Positions 1 through 11,327 of a DNA stretch of 64,000 nucleotides are shown in pieces. The notes under the pieces are model-generated. The model was not told the DNA's origin and did not search any database. It was given only the letters and a program-made list of their open reading frames with translations. Positions within the stretch are counted from its first letter, which is position 1; every line of letters begins with the position of its first letter. The stretch covers positions 798,563-862,562 of the forward strand of contig VXAA01003142.1 in assembly GCA_013399115.1 (NCBI GenBank), given 5' to 3'. This DNA is from Anseranas semipalmata. Taxonomy: Eukaryota > Chordata > Aves > Anseriformes > Anseranatidae. A program made the position numbers and the translations under genes.

Positions 1-2057
1 CTGGGGGGTGGTGATCTGCCATGGGCTCCTTTTGGCAAAGAAGGCTTTGGCAGACTGGCCGGGGTGCTCCACTCCCGTGCTGGACCCTGCGTCTCCGCAT
101 TGCATGCTCTACTTCCATGTCTCCTGTAAACTCCTCAAGGGAAGAGTTTGGGCTAAAACACTGGGTGAGACGCTGAGATGTGGGCACATCTTTGCTGTCC
201 CTTCAATTTTTCTCAGGCAGCTGCCTGTTTACATGAAGAATAATACAGTTTAAAAGTCCTCTAATGCAGACAGAAGCTCTTTGGCATAAGGAAGAAAAAG
301 GACACGCCATAAAATGGAAAGTGTAGTGCAATTGTTAGACTGGATCATAAAGCAGGGGTGGATGGCGAAAAGTAAACAGAAAGGGAAGTTGGTCTTGATG
401 GGCTGAAGGGAAGAAAAGTAGGGCTGGAAAACTCCGACCATTCTTCTAGTCTGACAGCAGAGGTGGTGTGGGGCTGGGGAAGAGCCAGGGGCAGAACAGT
501 GGCACAGCCCTGAGGGCTTTCATGCCAACCCAGCACTGGCAAGAGGGAGGGGAGAATAGTTTTCATTTTATTACTTAAATCCTCTTGTATGGGTGGCTGT
601 CCTTTAAGCCTTGGGCTACTACAGCAGCAGGAAAAGGGAGCTGAGATGAAGGTCATTTTCTGGTCCTACCTGCACAGACATGCAAGCCATAGAGTGAATA
701 GGTCACCAAAATATAAGATGGGTGCGTGGGAAAGTGTGATAACTCAAAGCTATTTGGTGAACTGTGTACTTCCCTCCGTTTGTCAGCCTAATGGTGCTGG
801 TCCAGCTGCCGGCCGGTTCTCCCGATGCAAACAGGCCGAGCAGCGCTGGTGGAGCACGTACGGACAGTGTGGGCTGGCAGTGACCAGCACGTTCAGCACG
901 TCTGCTGATCGAAGCACTCAGATCGGCAGGTTATTGAACATCAGAAATCTCGAGTTACGTGGTTCCAGAAGGAACCTTTACTGAACAACGCGCGCCACAT
1001 TTAAGTTGAGTTATAATTATCACCAGGCTTGTTTGGGCTGTGGTAATTTTACAGCGCTGTTGCTGTACGTGTTTGGTTAGAAGCCAACACCTTGCAAACA
1101 CAGTGTAGGCGAGGGGGTGAAGTCTGTAAATGCCCAGCAGACTTTTAATTGCCTGCTCTATCTACATACACAATTTAAAAAGTGTCAAAGCAGGCTTTTT
1201 ATACTGAGACGAGGAGACTCTTTGATCTCTTTGAGCAGTCATTGCGCCTCAAGACTTAAAATATTGAATAAATAATATTTTTTTTCAGTTGTTATACCAA
1301 AACAATATGCTTAGCTCTGACATGCTGTAACATAAAGTTATATACTTTGAAAATTAAGGTATTAATACCCTGATGAAGTTTTTCAAAATAAAACAGTTCT
1401 GATTTTGGATCAAAAGGAGAGGTCAAATTTCGCTACAAAACAGATGCCACATCTTTAGCTCCACTTAGGACACAGGGCTAAACAAAGGGTGAAAAAGCAG
1501 AAATTGCTGAATTTTGACATTCATGGAGTATTGCCATACTTTTAAATTTGCATGCCAGAGTGATAGTGCTTGTACAAACCTTTTTTTTTTTTTTTTTTGA
1601 AGGAAGAGTTTAATTAGTTTCAGGGACAGTCCGATTCTCCTTGTCCATGCAGAGTGCTGCTGGTTTTACAGCATCTGCTGAGGTAACGACATTTGTTCTT
1701 GAAGTAGTGTCCACTGTTAAATCTTTACAGTCATTTTTTTTCTTGGTTCTTAATTGTTAAACCTAAAGGGGAAGCATGCATGCAAGTCCCCTGCATTCTG
1801 TAGGAGAGGTCAAAGCTGGTGTCCATACACACTCTGCACTTAGTGAATGATTTCTGGTGGGACTAAAATGCCCACCTACAAGAGGAAAGAGAGCTCCCTG
1901 CTTTTCTTCTTGGGAGCTGACCTTCTTTTCATGTTTGTTTAAAATCAGCCTCTCATTATAAACCAGAGAAAAACACTAAGTCTTTTTTTTTTTTNNNNNN
2001 NNNNNNNNNNNNNNNNNNNNTTTTTTCTGCTCTAATTTGTCTTCCTTTTGATTTCAG
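1..2057 (+). other. PERP: PERP intron 1, 3' part (no exon seen)
   Basis: This is the stretch upstream of the first visible PERP exon. I searched it in all frames for the missing N-terminal exon (the first membrane segment and extracellular loop) and found nothing that fits, so it is read as the end of intron 1. It holds homopolymer T runs near 1581-1598 and 1983-1994. Small open frames at 8-253 and 589-984 show no family resemblance and are taken as chance. The first exon should lie before base 1. Confidence 0.7.
1995..2020. other. Assembly gap (26 N) inside a poly-T run
   Basis: Twenty-six N bases are flanked by T runs on both sides. The gap ends 37 bases before PERP exon 2, so the real length of the polypyrimidine tract serving that acceptor is unknown here. 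Confidence 0.98.
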
Positions 2058-2201
2058 CTTGGGGAAGAGCTGCAGCTGCCACATACCTTGTCGGCTTTAT
2101 ACTCCTCGTCATCTGCTTTGCTCTGGCCATCATAGCGTTTGCCATTGATACACTTCGGTTCAACTTCATAAGAGGGATTGGAGGCTTGCTTTTTGTTGCT
2201 G
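2058..2201 (+). CDS. PERP: PERP exon 2
   Basis: The exon begins after a TTTCAG acceptor and ends at a G|GTAAGA donor; it is 144 bases long and enters and leaves with split codons. It encodes AWGRAAAA, then a long hydrophobic run (VGFILLVICFALAIIAFAI) that is a membrane helix, then an FIRGIGGLLFVA stretch that opens the next helix. The pattern matches the second and third membrane segments of PERP. The reading frame has no stop and both splice sites agree with the human exon boundaries as I remember them. Confidence 0.95.
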
Positions 2202-2682
2202 GTAAGAAAATATGTGAAGCAAGTTTAGCTTGGGCAGGAATATCCATACTGGAACTGGTATTTCCCTCAGCTGCTTCTATACCCAGTTCTTTGCCTGTAT
2301 GCACTTGAACTCTCAATGAAAAAGAATGGAAAATCTGTCATGGCAGTGGATAGATTTCCAAATCCTCCAAAATACGGGTGGATTTAGCTACAGATATTAT
2401 GGAGGCAGGCAATGGGATGGGTGTTAGCTTAATCTTTTTTTTTTTTTTTTTTCTCCTGTTTCTTCAGCTGTGTTCTCCATCATGGGCCTGGTCATTTATC
2501 CAGTAAAGTTCTCCAGTGAAATTGAAATGACAGGAATCAATATGTTCAGCTGGGCCTATGGCTTTGGCTGGACCACTGCCATTATGGAAATATGCTTGGG
2601 ATTCTTCTTCTGCTGCCTTCCTAACTATGAAGATCAAATCTTGGGTAATGTGAAGCCCACATATTTTTACTCTTCCCCGTAA
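2058..2682 (+). CDS. PERP: PERP, partial gene: last two coding exons joined across a 266-bp intron
   Basis: PERP is a small tetraspan membrane protein of the PMP-22/claudin-like group. In mammals it is a p53 and p63 target that acts in apoptosis and in desmosomes at the plasma membrane. The two exons here, 2058-2201 and 2468-2682, join in frame; an alanine codon is split G|CT. They encode about 119 residues of a protein that is 193 residues in human. Visible hallmarks are the AWGRAAAA start of membrane segment 2, a GGLLFVA segment 3, the LVIYPVK loop entry, the WAYGFGW block before segment 4, and the FFFCCLPNYED cytoplasmic tail. The N-terminal exon is outside the window. The gene runs toward TNFAIP3, so the two are convergent. 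Identification rests on memory of the human protein and is strong across both exons. Confidence 0.95.
2468..2682 (+). CDS. PERP: PERP exon 3 (C-terminal coding exon, with stop)
   Basis: The exon follows a polypyrimidine tract and a TTCAG acceptor. It encodes AVFSIMGLVIYPVKF, an extracellular loop that is diverged from human, then SWAYGFGW, the fourth membrane helix, and a short cytoplasmic tail with CCLPNYED and a KPTYFYSSP end followed by TAA at 2680-2682. Length and terminal motif fit PERP. The loop between the IYPVK and WAYGFGW blocks (about residues EIEMTGINMF) is the least conserved part. Confidence 0.95.
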
Positions 2683-3020
2683 ACAGCAGGAAAAATGCAT
2701 TCATATTCCACAGATATCTGACAGACCATCTACGTCTTCCAGAATATTGTCATCAGATGCTAGTAGAAAAGGCTGGAAATTTTTGAAATACATGTAGAAA
2801 AACAGTACTGGCATTTTACAATAAAGTTATCTACTATTTTCTCGACCTTCATATCTGATGTGGGTTGCTTAGATTAAGTCTAAACATTAAAAAACTTGTG
2901 TTTCCTCATTCATTCCCATGAGTGGGGGTGTATATGGATTCCATTAAATCTTACATGCCTTTATATTTCTAATTAAGTCTAGAAAAGAAACTATCAATAA
3001 ACAAAACAATATCTATAACC
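2683..3020 (+). other. PERP: PERP 3' UTR with two candidate poly(A) signals
   Basis: Non-coding sequence follows the stop codon. AATAAA occurs at 2820-2825 and again at 2996-3001, either of which could direct cleavage shortly downstream. The true end cannot be fixed without RNA data. Mammalian PERP has a longer 3' UTR, so transcription may continue further. Confidence 0.5.
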
Positions 3021-5399
3021 TTTCTGAAGGAAAGCAGCTCACAGAAATCCCATTTTGTATGTATCAGCTTTCTTTAACCTGAAGATTTTGTGCATTTTTC
3101 AAGAAGCCAAATGCCTTTATTCACTGACTGCCAGAGTAGCAAATTAGCCAGAACTTCATGACTTTGCTTCCAATTTTACATTCATTCACTTAAGCTGTAG
3201 GGCTGCAGTAAGAAAAGGGCAAGACAACCCCCCTAGTCAAAGCCAGCATCCCAACTTTCACCCATCTGTTTGGAATGTAAGTATTTATTTCTGTATATTG
3301 GTAAGAGTAAGCACGGACCATTGGGAATACAGGCACTCTTAAAAATCCTGGCATGCCATTGCTGGGGCCAGCACAGGGCAGGCAGGGGGAGAGGGGATTT
3401 CCAGCCATCCCTGCAACCTACAGACCGGGTTTGGCTTTCTTCATTGGCCTCTGCCCCTGTTATCAGCTGTATCAAACTCTATGGCTCTAGAAAGCTCTGT
3501 TTTACTGTTCCAGCTCTTTTATCCAGGATAAAGGGGTCAGGAAGGAGTTAAACAGAGGTATGACTCCCCTCAGCGGTCTGGGCACACATCAGGAGTGGAC
3601 TTGGAGCAGTGTGGATCTAGGTTATCAAGCTTTTGTCAAAATGCCCTTTTTCATTAATTTGCTGGTTTTAAGTATTCTAGAAGTGGAAAGTATATACTAT
3701 AAAAGGTGTAAATACCCCCTACCATCTCATAACAAGACTCTCACAGTGCGAGAAAATGATCATAAAACACCCTTCAGTATCTTATACTCCACAGTGCTGG
3801 AGACCTGGATATATTGCAAGCAATGAAGTATACTCAAGACTCTGCTGGTTTCTGCATTGCAAACCCTAGCTTTATAATGTTCCATTTCTTCTCTTACACG
3901 AAAAAGGGATAATTCTACTGTGTGTAAGAAGAAGTTCCACTGAAATCCTGAAATAGAGTGGATTATTATCTTGTAATATATCTGCATTTTTTTATCTATC
4001 TGTACTTTATGAAAAGTGCCCCGCCAAATGTTCTTTACTGCAAAGAATGAGAGGTAAGATTTTTTTTTTAGTAAAACCTCTGCGTAGCTAAAATTAATAA
4101 AGACTCAGGCCTTAATCTTTTTTTTTTTCTTTTTTTTTTTCTGCTTTTTTTTTTTTTTTGAAGCAGTTAACTCCATTCACTTTTATGGAGTGACTTCTAA
4201 CTTAGATCAATAAACATGAGAGATGTATCAGGCCAATGTGGAGTGTCTGTGCAACAGGGAATGGCTAGAAAAGAACTTGCAAATGCGTTAAGAAGGTATT
4301 TCCCAGTCAGAAGTAAATGAAAATAAAACACAGTTGGGAAAGCAGTTTTTATGAAATGGCTTACAATTCTTTATGTAATATTATCTGTTCAGGAAAAAAA
4401 AAATCATAACTCTTTTCATCATGCTTATTATACCTAATAAACGATGGTATCTGTGTATTGTTTCAAAAGTGAGTCTTAGATTTTGTTCTCTACCAAGAGC
4501 AGGGAAGTGTGGAGTCCCCAGAGCATTCTCTTCTAAGGCACCATGTTGGAGCATCTGGGTATGTTGGCTGGATTCAAGGGGGGAGAGTAATTTACAAATC
4601 TAACATCAAAACAGCTTGTACTGTTCCTCAGCTGACTGAATCCTGGGGCTTCATTCCCATCTACATGAAAATATGGAACTTGCTCTGCTGAGCTTATGGT
4701 CTCTGTGGACTCAGGTAACTATCCGCATGGTTCTTTATTGCAGTGTGTTGCATGGAGGACACCGTGTTCACCAAACAGGAAGCCAGTGTGCTCCTGCTCG
4801 ATGCTTTTGCTCCAATGGATGTGTCAATCCCTTGAGGACACAAAGGGCAACTTGAGCAACCACTGATTGTATTTACAGCTTCTTTACCATTAGCTGAACG
4901 CTGACCCAACATATGGAGGTGGGGAAAGATGCAGGGAACAAGGAGCGTGACATCAACCTTACTGTGAGAGCAGAGCATAATTAAAAGGCAAAGAAAATCT
5001 CTAGTGACAGATCATCTCCCCTCCTCCCTCCTCTCCCTTGCTGCTCTCAGCAGCTTCACCACCATCTCCTTCCTCCTCCTTCTCTTCCTCCCCCTTCTCC
5101 TCCCTAAAGGCAACAGAGCAGCGTCAGGGCTGGTGGTGGTGGCTCTGCGGGATGCAGCCCCAGTCCCCATTCCCCACTGCCACTTTCCCCTTCCTGGGAG
5201 GGAGGAGGGTGAGGGGGCATCGCTGACCCCAGCACAGCCACAGGGAGCCCAGCCCAGCTCCTCCCCATCGGCCCCCATGTCCTCACAGGGAAAGGCTTTC
5301 ACTAAGGCAGAGGAGGGGGGCAGGTGGGTATCCAACGTGCAGAAGCATCACAGGTGCCAGAGCTCAAGTGCCTGCATTTAAGGTAGTTTGTTTCCAGCC
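3021..5399. other. Intergenic sequence downstream of PERP
   Basis: AT-leaning sequence with T runs at about 4059-4069 and 4117-4159. A consensus NF-kB word sits at 3393-3402. GC content rises over about 5000-5350, where open frames on both strands overlap; these look like compositional artefacts. No exon with a recognisable product was found. Confidence 0.6.
5016..5105 (+). repeat. Polypyrimidine tract (CT-rich low-complexity sequence)
   Basis: About 90 bases composed mostly of CCT, CTC and TTC words, interrupted by a GCTGCTCTCAGCAGC hairpin-like core. The complementary strand is a polypurine run. It explains the spurious serine/leucine-rich and arginine-rich open frames in this interval. 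Confidence 0.8.
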
Positions 5400-5535
5400 A
5401 TAGAATCATGGACTAGCCCAGGTTGGAAGGGACCTCAAAAGACCACCAAGTCCAACATTTCATGGGAAAAGGAAGCCTAGACAGGATTATCTAGCACCCT
5501 GCCCAATATCCCCTTGCCACAGCCGGGGAACCAGC
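5400..5535 (-). mobile_element. CR1 LINE fragment, 3' end, reverse orientation
   Basis: The segment starts with TAGAATCATGGA and GGTTGGAAGGGACCTC, the reverse complement of the bird CR1 3' end, then the CCACCAAGTCCAAC block and a diverged stretch up to CACCCTGCCCAATATCC. It is short, 5'-truncated and diverged. No reverse-transcriptase coding is left. Confidence 0.85.
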
Positions 5536-5630
5536 TACTCAAGAGAGCATGGCAAAAGCAGAATGCAAAATGTAATCTGTTTTAAAAGAAAAGGGCACCG
5601 AATCCAGAAGCCAAGGAGGTGGCTCATCTG

Positions 5631-5790
5631 GATTATCAACTAACTGGCTTGTTAACTAACTAGGTTATCAAAGAGCTAGATTATCATCTAGCTAGCTTGT
5701 TAACTGAATTGTTAAATCAGTCTTCAGCCAGGTCAACTAGATTATTAAATAACCAAATTGTTACATTGATTTTGAAGCAAGTCAACATAT
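5631..5790. repeat. Degenerate tandem repeat (about 48-61 bp units, three copies)
   Basis: Units begin with GATTATCA at 5631, GATTATCA at 5679 and GATTATTA at 5740. Each contains a variant of CTTGTTAACT or ATTGTTA. The second and third also share a GTCAACTA/GTCAACATA end. The spacing drifts from 48 to 61 bases, so this is an old, diverged minisatellite and not a regular array. Confidence 0.55.
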
Positions 5791-8700
5791 GAGTTTGGAT
5801 TTTCAAACCAAGGAGAAATTAGAACAGCCCTGAAGCTCTGATTCTCTGTTTGTTACAGTTCTTACTTAAGGTCTCACCTGTAAGAGAAAAGGGCACTTAA
5901 CCACTAAAAGAAACAAAATAAAAGACGTAAAGTTTCTTTGTGCTCAATGGCAATGCTGAAGAGGTATCAGGTAAGAACAGATGTCTGCAAGATTTGGCTT
6001 TTGAGAACATGAGGTCTGCTATAACACGAGTAAAGACTTCACTGCCAAAGGCATTGCCGCTGTTCATGTTAAATTAACTATTGGGGAAACATCCTCCAAC
6101 AAACACATTTCATTTAATTCAAATATATTACTGGAAAAAAAAAAAAAAAAGGAAAAATTGTGCTGAAAACAAGTGGATTGTCAAGCAGCCTTACAGGTAC
6201 AAACTGAAGCAGAAGAAATAATGGAATCTTTCTGTTGGTAAGTTAATATGCTAAATTTAATTTCTGGTGTTACTGTCAGGGCTTGTGTAACATGTTGATG
6301 CCTTGGTCTTTCCGATTCCCTTTGCAAATATTTCCATCTTTCACTATGCATTTTTCAGGCACCTGCCATTTAGTCTTAAAATGTAGCCTGCCTAATCAAT
6401 AATTTAAATGTAATCTAGTTTGCAACTGTATTAAAGTTGTGCATATTTTGTTGTATGAACTAATGGTATGAGTGAAATTTTGACCCCATTGACATCACTT
6501 GCAAATCCATTATTGATTTTTTTGAGGCTGACATTTCATTCTTGAAGAGCAAACACTTTTTCCTACATGTGCTCAGAATCAATATCATCCCTATGGGTAG
6601 CTCCATTGATTTCAGCAGCTCTGTTTAATTCTGGAGTAGGATACTAGTCCGTATGAAGTAAGGAACCAGAGTTACAGAAGACAAGATGGTTCCCAGAATA
6701 AAGGACAATTCAATGTGTGCAAGATAGCAGAATCTGGATCACAGCTGAGTCATGCTTTGTTAGATACACAAAATGGTCACAGTAAAAAGATGGATCTTCC
6801 CTTTTGACACATCTCGGCTGTACAATAATTATTACTTCTTATTATTCAATTGCTTCTTATTATTCAACTTCTTGGAATAATTCCTTGCATGTTTTTGTAT
6901 TTAATGGACTTCTCTGTGATCTGAAGATGAGTAGATTTAAGAAAAGAATGAAACAATCGAGCTTGTGATAAGGCAGAAGAGAATTGACCCAATTGTACAC
7001 TCTGGCAGGAAGGAGGAATTGAACTCTCTTGCTAGAGGGGTATTGAATGGAACTACCAAAGAATTACTTCAGAGTTGTATTAGAAAGTAAAATAAGAAAA
7101 CAGAATTAAAAGACTGCTACATAGTTAATAATGGAGAAAAAGGGGAGTCACGGGGACCTTTCCTTATCTTTTTTCCCCACTGTTAAAATATTGCTATTGC
7201 TAGAAATTTTGCTTAAAAAAAAATTGCTAGTCAGGTGCAGCTCTGTAATAATGACTAGGCCTAAAATTTATGTCCAAAGTTCTTTAGTGCTAAGTGCCAA
7301 AATCTAGAAAAGCACACAGATAACTTCAAGGTTGCAGATGGTTTTGCTGGGGTCATCAGGGCTGTTTACATAGATGGTTCCTTAAGTGACCTACAGGTTA
7401 GGGCCCATATGCCTGTTTATACACCCTGGTTAGCTCCACAGATTTCCTGAAAGTGAAATGGTGTAGTAAATTTTTTTGATTTTTCCATTTTTTTTATAAT
7501 CAGAGTGAACGTGTGGATGCATCACAGAATTTTGCATGTGACTTCTGGGTGTGAAAAGAATTTATAGGAACATCTTTCAAAACAGCTTTACTGTTTATGA
7601 TAAATGTGGTGAGATTGGATCAAAATGTCCTCTCCTGGACAGCTTTATGACAAATCTTTTTACTTGTGCTACTGTTTGTCTGAGCCATCTGTTTTTCTGT
7701 AAAAACAGTTTTGTGAAAGCCTACTCTAATGAGCCTATCATACTGAAAAGAAATTATATTAGATATCCATGAAGAACACATCATAGATCACTCTAAATAG
7801 CCCTTGAGTGTTCAAATGCATTTCAAGCAGAGATGTTGCTTAAAGGATTTTTTCCAGAGAATAGCGTAAAACCAACAGAAGCAAATTCACTCAATTATCA
7901 ATTGATGGCCTGGTTTACATCTCCAGCTCCCAATTTCTTATGAAAGACCTAGGTAGGTAAGGAAAAGTATTACATAAAGACTTAGACATATATACAGACT
8001 TTGTATCACCAGTTTGTGTAAAGTTGACCTCAACGTGAGGTATGTAAAACGCAGATGGGCTTGCACTGTTTTTTCCAGGTTTTCATTCTCCAAGAAATTT
8101 TCTTACCTCACTTCTGTAAAGCTTTCCTGCTCCTGGGTAAGCTGTCCCACTTTTACCACATGCAGTCCTGGCTTGTATCCGAAGCCTGTATGAAGTATTA
8201 ATACAATGAGGTTTTATCCCCTAACCCTCGCTCTTTGCTGCTTAAATAAGAACAGTGTGAAGTAATAAAATCCTGCTGACATTAGGCAAATTAGAGGAAT
8301 GGAAGATTTTCTGAAGCTGTTTTAGAATGGACTCTCAAAACAAGAAGGCAAGAAGAACTGAGGTTCAAGAGAAAAAAACAGTCTAATGTGAAAACGGGAT
8401 CCTAAGGTGTACTTGAAGGCCTGATTGTACAATGGTTTGCGGTGATTAGCAGCCAAATTACCCTTGCAACCTGCCCCTTCATATCAGCGTGTACCCTCAG
8501 CTGAGAGGGTTGTGTGGGTCAGCAGACGGAGGTTAGAGACTTGGCAACTCATGGTGGTTAGCCAAAGACAAAAATATTCTCATAAAATCAGAAATTCACA
8601 CTGTCAACAGTTACAGCCTTCCTTAAGATACTCCCATGCATTATAATACATGGAAAAAGACAGGGAACAGACGCACCTATTTATCTTCATAATTGCTATG

Positions 8701-10348
8701 CCTGGTGCTTCAACTCCAAAAAATGCTCTTTGGATTAGTAACAGGAGGACGAGTACAAAAAGCTGAAACTTCACGCTTTGCCCTGAGTCACAGCACAAGC
8801 AAGGGACCATCTGAGTCATGGAGTGCTGTCCCTGGCTGTCAGAGAAATTTTCTTATCTTGTTCATTGTCTGTTCAGCACTGCTTGCCATCCAGTACTTCC
8901 CCAGGAGGCTGCTCTGAAATACCATGCTCTGAGAGCTGGCCCCCGACTTCCAGCTGACACGTCCCACAAGCCAGGTGACAAGAGCTCCTATCCCGCTGAC
9001 ACGGTGTGTGACTATATCCAGACCTCACCCTGGGGCAGCGCAGCTGGCCCTGAGCTCTTCTCGAGCAGAAACCCTTGCTTCGGTGGCAAGAGGTCCTGTT
9101 TTGTCTGCTCTAGCTCCTTCAACGCACCCTTCCCCAAGCAGCACACAGCCTTCGACATCTGCGTTCCTGTCACGACTGCTGCCTCCCTTCTCAGACTGCT
9201 GCTCTGGATAATTGCAGTAATTCGGAGTAGTGCCCTGGGCAGTCCCTCGGGTTCCTCCTTTTCCTTGCCCAGTGTAGAGCACAGTTATGGAGAGCTGGCC
9301 ACGCAGCAGCCAGAGGAGGAGCAGCCCACGCTCCACGAGCAGGCTGGCGGGGAGCCTTGCTCCTCTCTGTGACAGTGTGTGGTTAAAGAGCAGCTGGGCC
9401 AGCAAGAGGGAGCTTTGCAGATAAAAAAATTGTGAAGAATGAGGTGAAAACAAACTTATACATGTCTCCATCTGTTCGGCTAAGACAAATAAGGACAGAG
9501 GAACTGTTTGCCAGAACATCTTTTGCAGTGGTGGACTTGAAATGACATGCTCTGCCTTCACCTCCCAAACCCTTGAGGGCACGTGGGAACCGTGGTGCTC
9601 GCAGGAATGAGTCCTCCAGAGGTTCAAAGAAAGTAGGAGGGTTTCTTCTCCACACACATTTCCACCTCTCCTTGGCGATACAACTCAAAGATTGCAATGG
9701 GAGTATAAATAACACGAAGCAATCAAGCCGAAATATCTCCAAGGAGGAAAGCTTGCTTCAGGCAGCATAGTGGGCTATCCCCTCCTATGTATAACATTAT
9801 TTTGCATAGAATAGATTACACATAGATTACACAGATCACATGCAGATCATATACAGTGCATGTTTTGGGAAAGGATGCTTTGTTCTGAAGTATTAAATAC
9901 TGCCACAGGTGGGGTACTAACATGGATTAATACTGGAAATGTGGATTGATATTCAGCAACCTCAGTGTTATCAAAACAGTTCCACTTTGGGCTGTGTTTA
10001 TTTGTAGCTTACCACATAAAAAATCCAGAAGTTTCATATTGTTTACCTAAATGATAGTTTCTTTGGGGCATTTTTTGGTTTCTTTTTGCGTGGCCACTCA
10101 CAGGAGCTTTAGTTCAGCCCAAACCTAAATATTTATTTCAGCTTCCTTTTGCCAGCACATTTTTTCCAGATTTTAGAATAACAAAAATTTAAAATGAAAT
10201 ATTTTAGCTTTATTTCAAAAAGTCTGCAGGTACAACATTTTAGTTATTTCATTTTTATTTTGTAGTGGATGAAAATATTCACAAATGACAAATCTGTGAG
10301 TTTGAAGTCAAGATGAGATCTGCTTTTTTTTTATTTTTTTTTTTAGTG

Positions 10349-10384
10349 AATAATCTATTTGCTCCAAATAATCTATTTGCTCCA
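10349..10384. repeat. Perfect 2 x 18-bp tandem duplication
   Basis: The unit AATAATCTATTTGCTCCA occurs at 10349-10366 and immediately again at 10367-10384 without a mismatch, next to an A/T-rich run. It looks like a recent slippage or small duplication. Confidence 0.95.
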
Positions 10385-10904
10385 AACCAGCCTGGTTCTG
10401 CTGTTGTAAATATAGGAGCTGTTTTGCTATTACAGACAGTAGTACAGCTAATGTAATCTGAAGATATTCTTTCTTTTAAGTCAATAGTGGTAATGTACAA
10501 ACAGTGAGTGAAATGCAGGGAAAGGCAGGGCTCTGAAGGTTATCGGATGAGAGATCACAGAAGACTGAGCAAAGTTGCATACGACTGGGCTTGTACAGGG
10601 CTCCTCCTCACTTACTCGCCCGGTTTTGAGAGTCGCTGCCAAGCCAAACACAAACACAAAGACTTGTTGACAGCCTGTGAAAAGCATTTTGAAGGCAGGG
10701 AGGCACTGCGGACAAATGCCAAATAATTACAGTGCTGCTGCCATACACTCTTGCCACTACAAGTTTGATTTAAGTCTCACTGTAGCTCTGAAGATGTTGA
10801 CATCTGTAAATATAACATTGTAAAGCTTCACCTAGTCTGTATTAATAAAATGAAGATGTAGGCTGGCTCAGTGATAAAATTTAGTTTATTAATGAAAGAA
10901 CTAA

Positions 10905-11327
10905 TGTGCATAATGAGGAGAGGCTGAGGGAGTTGGGGTTGTTCAGCCTGGAGAAGAGAAGACTCTGGGGAGATGTTATAGAGGCCTTCCAGTACCTAAA
11001 GGGGGCCTACAGGAAAGCTGGGGAGGTACTCTTTGTCAGGTAGTGTAGGGATAGGACAAGGAGTAGTGGCTTTAACCTAAAAGAGGGTAGATTTAGATTA
11101 GATGTTAGGAGGAAATTCTTCACTCAGAGGGTGGTGAGGCACTGGACCAGGCTGCCCAGAGAAGCTGTGGATGCCCCATCTCTGGAAGTGTTCAAGGCCA
11201 GGCTGGATGGGGCCCTGGGCAACCTGGTCTGGTGGGAGATGTCCCTGCCCATGGCAGGGGGTTGGAACCAGATGGTCTTTAAGGTCCCTTCCAACCCAAA
11301 CCATTCTGTGATTCTATGATTCTATGA
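10905..11327 (+). mobile_element. CR1 LINE, 3' part, forward orientation
   Basis: A 5'-truncated CR1 retrotransposon. It contains the end of ORF2 downstream of the reverse-transcriptase domain, recognisable as [15 protein letters not shown] followed by [16 protein letters not shown]. The typical 3' UTR ends with CCCTTCCAACCCAAACC and three ATTCTRTG-type repeats. The upstream half (GAGAGGCTGAGGGAGTTGGG, GTTCAGCCTGGAGAAGAG) carries indels and a TAG at 11041, so the frame is broken. No function is expected now. Confidence 0.93.

Larger units (their letters stand above)
5536..10904. other. Intergenic sequence, no gene recognised
   Basis: Mostly AT-rich unique sequence. It contains an imperfect tandem repeat (5631-5790), a poly-A run near 6134-6150, a GC-richer interval at about 8930-9370 with overlapping open frames on both strands, and a perfect 18-bp duplication at 10349-10384. 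None of the open frames resembles a known protein. Confidence 0.6.

Noticed and set aside
589..984. 131-codon plus-strand open frame upstream of PERP exon 2 as the missing PERP first exon
   Set aside because: The translation has no signal-anchor helix or PERP-like loop, and no suitable donor in the right phase was seen. PERP exon 1 is more likely before the window.
1024..1033. p53 half-site AGGCTTGTTT in PERP intron 1
   Set aside because: It fits one RRRCWWGYYY half, but no second half-site follows within the usual spacing, so it is not reported as a response element.
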